DNA from: Varanus komodoensis
Taxonomy: Eukaryota; Chordata; Lepidosauria; Squamata; Varanidae
Assembly (NCBI RefSeq): GCF_004798865.1
Contig: NW_025336481.1
Location: 39,465,619 to 39,529,618, forward strand
Length of the DNA stretch: 64,000 nucleotides
Direction of reading: 5' to 3'
Shown here: positions 25,701-37,700 of the stretch, in pieces
Layout of the letters: every line of letters starts with the position of its first letter
Numbering within the stretch: position 1 is the first letter of the stretch
The notes under the pieces: generated by a model
What the model was told of the DNA's origin: nothing
The model's database searches: none
What the model saw: the letters and a program-made list of their open reading frames with translations, nothing else
Made by a program: the position numbers and the translations under genes

Positions 25701-28700
25701 AATCTGCATGCAGTAGCAACGAAGGCAGAGGTAGCCCAATGGTTAAAAGAGGGCCAGCAGCTGGGGCGCTGAAAACGCAGAGAGGTGGCAGCGCCAGCAG
25801 TGGCGGGCAGGGTTATTTGTGAGCTGTAAACAGAACATCACCAAAACTACCTCCTGGGACTGCATCCAGCCACGCCTGCACTGCCTCATGGCGTATGGAG
25901 GGAAGGTCTGATGCTGAATTAAAATAAAATAAAATGGTAATAAATTCCAGAACACACAAAACAGATACTTTGAAATGGAAACACCATAGAGGGAAATGTA
26001 CCAAATACTTAAGAGGAGAAATAAAGACCCAGGAGACAATGAACAATGGAAAGACCAGACTCAGAAGCACCCTTGACACGGGCAGTGGCTGAGAGGAAGA
26101 AGCATGAATTCCTGAAGCTGCCAATACCAGCTGTAGTGGCATTTGGTACCCACCTGCAGATAAAAGTGTTGCAAAGAAGCCCTTTTCTGCATTTAGCAGA
26201 TAAACCTTTGTCCGATGACACCATAGTGATATTACTGCAGTCTGCTCTTCTTTTTTCTCTACACCCAAATTAGGAAGACTCTGTTAAATATTTCCTCTTC
26301 CCACTAAGACTTGTGTTTGATCTGACGCCTCAGTTCTCACTCATTTATTTCATATCAGTACAGGAAGCTCTATACTGAATCTAGGGCTCAATGTCCTTAT
26401 ATCGAAGGCGCTCCAGCTCTTCGCCTCTTCTGCCAAACACGTCTGTTACAGACTCTGCTTTGTTATCACATTCATACTTGCATCTTAGAGGACCATTCCC
26501 TGTTCATTTAGGGCCTTTATAGCCATCAGGTCTTTTCCCTCATCCAGGGTAAAAACTGCTGTTGACAGTGATCTGGTTTCCAAGAAATTACTGCCCATGC
26601 AATCCGTAAATTATGGGTTATCGGGACTGTGTGCAAGGGAGAGAATGTACTGCTTCCCAACTGCTTGTCATTTCTGCTTTGCTAATCAACCCAGCAATGC
26701 CTCATTCTGGGATTGTGCTTCATGAAATCCAAAAAGTGAAACAACCCAGAATTTTAACAAAGCATGATTAAAACTCTGGGTTGTTTCCCCCTCATCAAGT
26801 CAGAGTTCTGTATGCACAAAGCACAATCCACAGATGGGGCATTCCTGAGTTATTACCTAACGTCGCACACAGCAGAAGTGGTTACGAGGCAGCACATTGG
26901 CTGGCTTCTGACTGCACATGATTTAAACAACCTTGTAGATAGTTATGTGCGAACTGGGTCTGTGAAAAGAATAATTCTGCAGGCAATTAACTTTCCTTAG
27001 TTGCTACTCCTTCCTCAGGTACTGGGGTCCCTTTTTACCCTGCTCTTGTATCTGTTATTTATGTGGCAATGCCAAGTTCTTTCTCTGTTGTATTAATAGA
27101 GGAATGAAAAAAGACTGGCGACCTGGGAAAACAGAGGATAAGGAAGGAAAAAAATTCTGAGAAGTAAAAGGTCTGCAGATGAAAAAGCTGAATTCTGTGT
27201 GAAGACAAAACAAACCAACAACCATCTCCTTCCATTACAAACCTCTCAAGCCCCAACATCTGCTGGAGTTCCAAAAGTATGTTTTTAGTGTTCTTAAAGA
27301 AAGAAACATCACATAGGTTGAACAACGGACCCACAGAATGACATTTCCTAGTCTCTGAGAAGTGTAAAGCACTAGAGCTCTTACACATCATCTACTCTAT
27401 TTTACAGTATATTGGTATTGCAAACAGAGAACAACAGTACAAGTTAGTATGAAGTACAGGGAAGACAAGACATTGCAAATGATTTGGAGAAAATCAATGG
27501 ACAAGTGGATCAAAAGGCTCTGGAGATCTTGGCTGCTTTGGAGAAAAACCAGAATAATTTTTCCCTCCAGCAACCAAATACTATTATTTGAATTCTATGA
27601 ACTCAATAGTTCCCTAAAACTGAAACTCATAAGGAATATGTGTGCAATTCTCTGCTACAGAAAAGCTGTGTTATTGTACTAAACAATGCTTTTCTGGGAA
27701 GCCCTTGAGGAACAGAGACCTGGGATAGTATATTTTTCAGTTGCTCCAGAAGTTGATACATTTGGGCTTTTGCTGTGGCCTGCAAGAACGGGCAAGGGCA
27801 TAGTATCCCAACAGCAGATGTACTTTTCATGACACACCCAAGACTGTCAGAGGAAAAGTGAAATGATATTGTCTCTTTCAAGTTAAGGAAGTCCCCTGAG
27901 GGTGCTATGTCTGAAGCCCCCACAAAATCCTGCACAGGACAAGGAACATTAAGCAACACCTGTTCTCCAAAACCAGGATGCCCACTGCCTACCCATTCTT
28001 TCCCAGTCCTGTACCCTGGAGATGTGTTGGACTACCCCTCCTGCCAAGTCCAGCCAGCATGCTGCTGGCTAGAGTTGTAGTCTAACACATTCGGAGAGCA
28101 CCAGGTTGGCTGAGGCAGCCCTGCACATTCCCTATCTGCTTTTCTAAACCTCCTGGGAAAATGGTTTCAGAGCTGCTATAAGCACAATCCATTTTCTACA
28201 GAAAACCTCCCCTACAGCTTAAGAAAAACCAGTTTTCTTATAATTTTAAATCCTTGAGTTCTGTTCTTAGGCATGTCAGTGAACTTCACATACCATTCTG
28301 CAGACATTCAAAACTACCATACTGAAGGCTTTGCAGTGGAAAGGTACAAATATTTTAAATAAATTAAAATAAAATAGATTTTTTTTTCTTTAAGACATAT
28401 ACCATATACCCACCTCTTTCAGGTTCCGTTCATTTAGGGGTTCACATCATGTAGTTCTTATGTTTTTAATCTTTTTTTGCCCCTAATCTTTGAATCCTTA
28501 CAAATTGGCAGCATGTGTCTTGAACTTTGCCAGTCCCCCTCACCTTCAACTGAACCAAAACCCCCAGAATTGCAAGTGAGGTCTCAACAGTGCCAAGTAA
28601 AGATGCGCAATTACTTCCAAGGTCTTTCATATCATCCCTCTGTTAATCCTCCTGTGCCTTTTTAGGGCTGCCTGCCCCAGTCCTTAGGGCCTTGCTCACT

Positions 28701-31700
28701 TCAGTCTTGCATCAGCCTTCACACAAGCTCTCACCATTACAGCTAGTCCTGTGTGTTAACACCAAAACATTTAAGGCCAACCCACAGCATCATCTTCTAC
28801 TATAACTCAGGTATGCACAGTAGCAGCTGTCCAGAATTTTGATCCTGGCTCTGTACTGTCTCCATCTCAAGAAACCAGAAACAGCACTAATGAATCCTGT
28901 TCTCCTGACACCTTCTGTGCTCTGGGCTTGGCATGTTATAGTAACAGGTTCTGAGGGCTGTACAAAATCACACTGCAGGCTACTGATTGGCTATCCTAGG
29001 CTATTAGACCTTTGTCAATCACCTCCTCCCCCAAATAAAGTTGAACAGTGCTTTGATAGAAACTGTATTTGTCAGAAAAACAGCTTCCAAAGTTATTTGG
29101 AAAAAGGCTGGGAGACTCCAAGTAAGTTGGTGTTACTTGCTTTCAGACCAGATTGGGCATTCACACTGCTCAAGATAACAACTGTACAAGTCAATGAATT
29201 TAAGAGTAAAATAAGACTTGTGGGCCTATCAGGTTACATATTCAGATCTCTTTCCCTCTGCCAAGCATATTCTGACATGTATCATGGGCATCAGATTGCA
29301 TGAATGAGAGCCAGTGTGGTGTAGTGGTTAAGAGCATGGGACTGGGACTCAGACAATCTGGGTGACTTTGGGCCAGTCACAGACTCTCAGCCCAACCTAA
29401 CTCACAGGTTGTTGTTGTTGTGGGGATAAGATGGAGGAGGAGAACGATGTAAGCTGCCTTGAGCCCTTTAAGGAAAAAGGCAGGATATAAATCGATAGAT
29501 TAAAATAATAATAATAAAAATGAATAACCAGAGGTATAAGTTCTGTTTTCTGTTGGCCTCTATAACCAGTGACCAATGGAGACCACTCTGAAATCAACAC
29601 CACTAAAAGTGATGTTATAACACTCTCAGGAAGGTGAATTGGCCTTTCTGGAGATGCATTCAATAGGAATCAAATGCCCTTGTGATGTAAAGGGTCAACA
29701 CAGGGGACACGTTTACCTCTGGAGCTGGAGGACTTAGAAGCAGGGCCCACTTTTTCCTCCTCCTCTTTCTGACGGATGTGTGTCCAATGCACATCTGCCA
29801 AGATCTCCAGGGGATCAATCGGATTTACTATCTGCTGCAGCCTCAGGTTTCCAGCTGGCAGATAAGAGACCAGAGGTAGATCATGTTGATGGAGTGGTAA
29901 AGGAGAACCGGGAGGAAAAGAGAGGGAAGGAAGAGGGGCACACACCATAGGAAAGGAAATGCAGGGAAAGAAAAAAAATGAAAGAAGTTATCTGCTGAGA
30001 TCAGATCAGAGAAGACAGGTAAAGTTCAGCATCATGCATGCAAATATGTGTTCTCACTTTCTTACTTTCACTCACACACACGGATTGCAGTTTATAAATT
30101 CCACTCCATGCCCAACATTCTTCAGTGATGCACAATTACTTGAGGATTCATCATCACTATATTTTGCTTTTAAGTATTTCTAGGGCAATAAACCACATTC
30201 TGCAATAACTTGTGATTACTTTGCAGTTTCACACAAAATTGTACTTTTTAGCATCATTTTCAGGATATGAACACCACTTATAATGAAAACTACTTCTGTG
30301 TTCTTTTTCTTCTGTATACAGGATATTTCAAAGAGGAGCAGCAAAACAGCTGCCTATTACATGCATCTTAATCAACAGAAGGACCAAAGGAAACCAAATA
30401 ATTACAATCAGTTTTGTTCTACTTTTCATACCACAATATTACTTCTATTCCAGGAAGCACCTTTCCAATTTGACCCAAAGTATAAAACTGAATTGCAGCT
30501 GGGAAGAAATGGATGCAGCAGTGAATGAAGGATCCTGGATTTCAGGCTGACACATGTTGCACCCTGTGCTACTAGTCCTTGGGTAAGTAGAGTTAGTGTT
30601 TACATCACAAAGCTTTATGAGTTAGAAAGGTGAGTTTTAATCAGCAAGAACTGAGAGTGCAAGGAAATATTAAAACAGAAACTTAGCAAGGCTCCCAAAG
30701 AGCAGGCCTCACCTGGTCATCAGAAATTGTAGCTCTTTATTCTGGGGGGATTTGACATACCCCACCACCCCCAAATTTTATTTGATGAATAAGAGACTAT
30801 TGCTTGCACAAAAATGGTGATGGAGTTTTTATTTTGGGTGGGGGGGAGACACAGTGAAGTTTAAGTACAGGTGGCTAATTGGGCTAATTAACAGAAATCA
30901 GATTAACACAGTCACTGCTACTGTGTTCTGTTAACCATTGATACAATAACTGTTGCAATTAAATATAAAGTACCCCTGCCTCAAATATGTCTCAGAATGC
31001 TGTGCATACTGCTAAGCACATACAAAGCCATAAGTTTCATAGAACTTGTAAGAGATTCAAACAAAAGGGGTAGTAAGCCAAAGAACAGGGCAGGAACTGC
31101 CAGTATTTGCATAACAAAAACTTGTATTCTTACATTATATGGCATAATAAAAAGAAAAAAAGGAACAGTAACTTATGGGTTCTTGTAGCTGTAGAAATCA
31201 CTGAAACAAAAATGGCAAGTCACATTGTGGAACAAAAAAGTTTTGCTGTAAGAGTCAAGAAGGTATAAAAACATGTGCCACTTTGCTCTGTAATCCTCTA
31301 GGGTTAGAAAAATGAGGTGTCCCGGCATGATTTTGATGGCTGGAATGTGTTTAGAATGGGCAGCAATGTTGAGCTGGGTAGAAAAAACTGCTCAAGGAAG
31401 GCTTTTTCAAAATCACATTATTTTAATTGCCCCAGCAGCTGAGCAGCGGATTACAGGGGCCCTGCACATGCTTGGAAAGGAGTAGCAGCACCATGCAATG
31501 ACTTCACGAGCCATGACTCATTAGCTGTGACTTGTCCGCGCTTTCGCCTGGCCATTCAGTGCTCTGCCAAGGATATATATATATTTGCTTGGACTGGCTT
31601 TGAGGTGTTTTTTCTATACTAAAACCTCAGTTTTCAGGTTTTATTGTAGTGTTGGCACTTTGCGATAAATAAGTGGGTTTTGGGTTGCAGTTTGGTCTCT

Positions 31701-34700
31701 GAAAGGTTTGTCATCACTGCCCTAGTGCTTCACCAGTTTGACCTCTTCCCAGATAAGCAAAACAAGAATAGGAACAGAAGCATGGCAGCAGCAGCCATTC
31801 TTGAGCCATTAATGCAGCTGTTCACCAGAAGCTTTTAATCCAACACAGTTCATTTTGTATATTTGGTGCAAGAAAGCAGAAACAAACAGAAGCTGAGCTG
31901 TTAATTTACCGGCAGGCATTTGTTCTTGATCTGGGAGTTAGCAGCTGAGTTAAAATACAAGTAACTTGGTAAGTGAGGCATTTTAACAATATGTGATTTC
32001 ACGTGAGACCTGCTTTTTGTAAAACGGTACTTCCTCCTCCCCCCCTTTCCGTAGGGGAAGTGTTGATGGCGTGAGGGTACCTTTAAATGTACCCGTGTCC
32101 TCTTCATTTGAGAGACGTTGAAGCCAGAGGCCTTGTTGCAGTTCTCTCTCCCAAGGGTAATACTCTCCCTCTACAGCAGGGGGAGTCACACACCAGCAAA
32201 TAGCATTGATACAGAAAGAAGTGAAGGAAAGAAAGAGGACAGAAAATCAGAAAGAACACAGCGATGGTTTTGCAGCCTTCTCAACCAGATGCTCTCCAGA
32301 TATTTTGGCTGACAATTTCTACTATCCTCTTGTAAGGATGATGAGAACTGCAGTTAAAACATCTGGAAAGCCCCAAATTGGGGAAGGCTGGTTTGGGGAA
32401 ACCCAGAAGGCTCATTGGCTTCACCTAGCAAAGATTTCAGATTTCACTTTCATGTAGGAAAATGCATGTACACGGTCCAATTCCATTGTGTGTGCATGCT
32501 GCAAAAACCTTCTATCAATTGTTATTGGTATTTTCCCCAGCATGACAGACAAACATATGTGATAGCATATACGGAGTAACAAATAAGTAATGCCTATCTA
32601 GCAAATTTTGATGGCTAGAAGATTGCCCTCAGTTCCATGGCATGCATCTTATCCTTCTGACATGCAAAAAAATTTAGTGGACTTCAGAACTGTAAATCTA
32701 CTCTGCACAGAAGCTACCAAATCATCTACCTTCAAGCTGTAGCTTTCCAATATCCATATGGAAAAATACTGTGTAATCCAACAGCACAGCCCTTACTCAG
32801 TTTCATTGAGCAGCATAATTACAGCTGCTGTAACTAATCCATGCCCCTATTATTAGATCCCTTGATCACTGTTGCCTTTAATTGGTCAATATCTGTTATT
32901 GAAAAGGCACTTTATACCTAAGCAAATCTTGCCAGAGACACAGGAATTCTCTGGTAAGCAAGATCTGTTTTGAAAACTTAATCACTTATTTGGATTGTAC
33001 ACTTTAAAAGACAGCTATGTCTGAAATGAAGCTGTTGCAAGTGCCCAAATGCTGTTTTAAAAATGGTGGGTACATAAGCAAAGGTGCCATTTTGTCCTTT
33101 TCTTTGTCAACAAAACAAAGGAAGCCAAGATGCTTACACTCAGCTGGAAGATTCTATAGCTTCCCAAACTTTCCAATGACTGCTAACTCCTTCCCTTGGA
33201 AATATGCTTGCTTCTTCTGTCTAACACAAGGGTGAAATGCTATGTATATTTATAAAGAAAAAAGTACTGCATTTTTTTTCTGTCTAAACATGCCCAGGAT
33301 CGCAGCCTTAAGTAGTTAATACTGCAACATCCTCCCTGACTGTCAGCATGAGTATCTTCTCATAATATTTGCAAGCTAAACTGCTTATTTCCCTACTATC
33401 ACAGGTAGTAACCAAAGATGCAAGAGCAGAACTTTAGAGAACCAAACCAAAGGATTCTTTGGGCCTGGAGGAAAACGCATATGTTTATCTTCAACCAATT
33501 TTTTCCTGCTATTTGTAGTTTTTGGCTCTTACACTTGGCTCCTAGTTCTCCACCATGGTGGACAATATAAATGCTCCCAAGTGAAATTCACTCCAGATCT
33601 GGGCATTCAATCAACATAAATTACAGATCTGGTTGTTTATACCGAAAACAGCTGTCCTATCTTTTCAACCCCAGCCTCCTTGCCTGTTCCTCAATCCTAC
33701 TTCTGAATTGCTTCCTTAACCTTTGGATCAAGCTCCCATTAGTTCTGAGTTAGCAATGCCCAGAACGGGATTCATCTCTGCCATCATGTGGAAGACACAG
33801 TTGGATTATTGATCTAGCATAGTATTGTCTACAATACGACTGGCAGCAACTTGTCAGGCTTTCAGACAAGAGTCTTGCTTAGACTTGGAATTGCGGGGAA
33901 TGAAACTGGAACCTGTCTGCTGGCTAAACATGTGTTTTACCACTAACCCTGGCTGCTCCTTGGAGCAATATTTTCCTGCTTTCCTTGTTCCTGAAATTAT
34001 GATTCTGCCTTAAATCTTAGTGCAACATACTCATTCACAGACATATAGATGCATGAATACTGCAGACCCAAAAGCAGATTTTGCAGGTGAAAACAAGAAA
34101 GAGGATAATAGACAGCTTAGAGAAATACAACCCAAGGAACTGCTGGCATGATAAAGACCACAACTTTTAGTGTTATTGCTTCTTTGAAAGGTTTTTCATC
34201 TCACCTTTCAGCAGTCCATATGCATTGGCCTCCTCAAAGTTCCCAAATACAAGATAGATTCTATAAAGGAAGCCACAGCCTTGAATTTACAAGGGCTAAA
34301 CAGGGCTGTCAAGGACAGGCCATTCTGGAGGGTATTCATTTATAAAGTTGTCATAAGTCAGATGACAGCATGTAACAACAACAAAGTCCACAGCTTTTCT
34401 ATCAATTTCCAGGTTTTCCACAAAAAGAGAAGCATCTTAGATCTATCATATGACTTATTCTGTATGATGGTGATCCATGATCGACATGTACATCAGTAGC
34501 CACAGCAAGCAAGAAAGAACGAAAATTAAAACTATTTGCAACTAACCTTCACTAGAGGCTTCCTCCTCCTCTCCATCATCGTCCTCTTCCTCCTCCTCCT
34601 CCTCCTCCTCCTCCTCTTCATTGGCATGGTTTTGTTCAGCTTCCAGCTCCTCCTCACTCTTGCCCTTCAGCATAGCATGTATCCGCACAGCCTCTTTCCA

Positions 34701-37700
34701 GGGCACACCACCCAGATCAGAAGAAGGTTGCTGTGGCTGCTCTTCCTCCTCCTCCTCTTCCTCCTCCATCTCAGATTCTGAACTACTGCAGGGGGAAATA
34801 GACAAGCTGATGGTGCTTTTAAAATAAATGTGGTCAAGGAAGAACAAAGGTTAACTTGCTGATTTTCTGAGTATCATCTGTTCTGACTGGATGCAGCTCT
34901 CCCATGCCTCAAGTGAAGTTTTTCATATTGCTTGTTACTTGAAGTGAAGATACCAAACACTAAGTCAGTGACCTTCTACATGTAAAGCATATTGTCTACC
35001 ACTGAATGATGATCCCTTACTACTTTTTCCCATTTCGCTGGATTTTCAGAAGTAAAGTAGCTGAAGCTAATTGGACCGTGTACCCCAACAGATGACAGGA
35101 CATGTGCATGTACTGCACCTGACAAGGAGGATGTGGGACATGGTCCTACTCTCTTACAACACTGACTCTGGCATTATGGAACACAAAGCCAGTCACCCAC
35201 TGACCTGGTAGATTAACTAAATTTAAAGTAAGGGCTTTACTTTCCAATGAAAACCATGAGTTCCCGTGGCAGTTGCCAAGTTCCTGACACTAGTAGAATG
35301 GACTAGAAAACAGCAAAGCATTTGAAGGCTTGACTTGTTAGTTGCAATGTAAGGTAAGCTAGAAAGGGGGTGGGACTTCTACATTTGAGGATACCTATTT
35401 TAAAGGCTGTATTTTTCTTGAGTTTATATCAGTAAGTACTTTTATTTATTAAGTAAACGTTAGATTCAAATTCTATTTTCTTTCCTAATTCCAAAGATGT
35501 AGATTATATAATAAAGACAAGAGAGAGCGCACGCACACAAACACTAATTTTTTTGGGAAAACGAAAAATATTTTTTCCCAGAGATATTCAAGTTTTTTTC
35601 CCTGAAAAACAGAATGGCTTTAGATTATGAAACATTTTCTTTTAGAATGGTTAATTAAATTCTTAAAACAAAGTGTTCCCTGCCTTTGTTTCACCCCAAT
35701 GCTTTCTAAAAATAATTTAATAAAACTTTATCAAAGGACTAGAGAAGTAAAATTTCTGGAAATAAGGAAGTCATAAAGGAATATATTCTCTCTGCAAGAT
35801 TCCCAGCAAAGTAGTTTCTTCTGTTTCTTGTTAAAATGATTGATCTAATGTATCTGTTACTGATAGACATTTAGAGATGTCTCAAGACATGCCTGGTTTC
35901 CCAACATATGATGAGAATTATAATATGGAACAAATTGTACATTCTTGGTTGTATCAAGCCCTATGTTTCTGAGCTTGTTCTTATTAGATGATGCAGCAGT
36001 CAATATAGTTCTACTCTAAAAATCATGTGTGCCAGAAGCACTATATATTAGCCCATATTCCAACTCCAGGTAATTCCACTGCTACCAGTTATGTGTGGTA
36101 ACCTGTGTTTCTTTTTAAAAATTAACTTTGATGCTGAGGTTGATGGAACTGACATCCAAATGTTTAATAATGGTATCAATTAGACTTCACTGTTAGAGAA
36201 GACTGCTTCACCTGTAAATACTTCAACTGCCATCATTAGAAAGTTATCCACAGAGAGAACTGCCCTGGTTCCCTTACCAGCTCAAAATTACCTTGCCCAG
36301 GCTGTTTTTTCACCTTAAAAGGGGCAGAATGGATGAGATTTCTGTAGTCCCCATCCCATGAGTAAGATACTAGCTTACGGAAAACAATGCTGAGGTGAGG
36401 AATAGCTAGAACCTCTCCCACACATTCATTCAAACACACCTGCATAAAGGGGATGGCAAACTATTAGTCCTTCTGGCTAATACCTTTTAGCTGTATAGCA
36501 ACTGAAACACTTTTCCCATTGCTTTAGCTTATTTAATTTTGTCCTCAACAAAAAACCTATGAAACAGATAGAGTTGACAACTGGCTCAAAATCACCAGGT
36601 GAGCTTCATGGCTGAGCAGGGACTAGAACCTGGATCTCCTGAGTTCCAGTCCAACACTCAACACTGTGCCACACTGGCTTTTTTACAGTTGCAAGAAAGT
36701 TTTGGGATTGTAATATCACTAACAAAAATTGCTTGGCTATCTCTTGGCAAAGTAGTGTGGAAACAGATTCTTCATGATTGTCTTTTTTAACAAGCCTGCT
36801 AAGGGAAATTTACTATATGTATAGTATAGGAATTTTATCTAGACATAAAATAATTACGTTTTTCTGAACTTCCAAGAATGTGGCTTTTAAAATATTTGGG
36901 TAAACACAGCAACACAGATTTTATTTTAGTATACTGATAGTGAGAGATAGTGAGCCCTCAAAGAGGAATGTTGGCTATGCTTTGCAGCAAGACAGGGAAA
37001 ATCAGTTTTATATTTTCTGTCTCTTAAAAATAGCATGCAGCTCCCTCCCAGAGCACAGAATGCTGGCTCAAACTACACAAGTGGAACTGTTTTATTCTTT
37101 TCCCTTGTGTTTTTGTTTTAAACCAAGCAACCTGGTGCAGACAATATTGGAGTGGAAGAAAGGTACGGTAAAGATGCTTAACTCTTTCCCTTCCTGTCAT
37201 TCTTTAATTCCTCCCCAAGCTTCTTTTTCACTCAGACTGGGATACCACATCTTTTCCCCATGAGTGAAAAAGCTTAACATGACCAAATGGGAAATATTCA
37301 ATTAAGACTCCTCCTGAGTACCTTTCTGTCCAGAAACAGTGTGACTCAGGTTGCTGGGTTTTAAAGAAAGGGCTCTATCTTGAATGGGTAATTTAGAGGC
37401 ATCATCTGTAGAAAAGGCCTGCATACTGCAGGTGAAAACTCCTAGAACTATGAATCAACACAGCTGCCTACAATTCTGCAGTCTCCCTGGCAATGTGGTA
37501 ATGGGGACTGTCATAGTGAATAACCTACCTGTACCTCAGAATTTATTGCTATGCTGTTGGTGTTAAAATTCTGATGTTGCACTCTAAAGACTTTGTGTGC
37601 TGAATTAATAATTGGTTCTAATCCAGCACCTGAGCTCAGTCTTGTCAATATGGCTACACACACACACACACGTGCTGTATAAACATATATGGCTATATAA

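Larger units (their letters stand above)
22098..29716 (-). other. MICAL3: MICAL3 intron(s) around the candidate 63-bp exon
   Basis: A 7.6-kb phase-1 interval, divided at 25851-25913 if the cassette exon is real. Contains palindromic repeat copies (23663-23745, 27995-28125), copies of a second palindromic family (24674-24794, 25324-25416), a CR1 fragment (24797-24845, minus), a third palindromic repeat (about 26600-26960) and a complete-looking SINE (29308-29519). Confidence 0.8.
29855..34546 (-). other. MICAL3: MICAL3 intron
   Basis: A 4.7-kb phase-1 intron with a palindromic repeat copy (32278-32392), a fragment of another (33284-33312) and a minus-oriented tRNA-like SINE (about 33780-33955). 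No extra exon recognised. Confidence 0.8.

Noticed and set aside
29308-29340. tRNA gene suggested by a tRNA-like A box and B box
   Set aside because: It is the head of a SINE with body and tail attached; no cloverleaf of a functional tRNA can be completed.
34588-34617. CTC/TCC repeat as a plain microsatellite
   Set aside because: It is coding: the Glu-rich part of a MICAL3 exon with correct phases on both sides.
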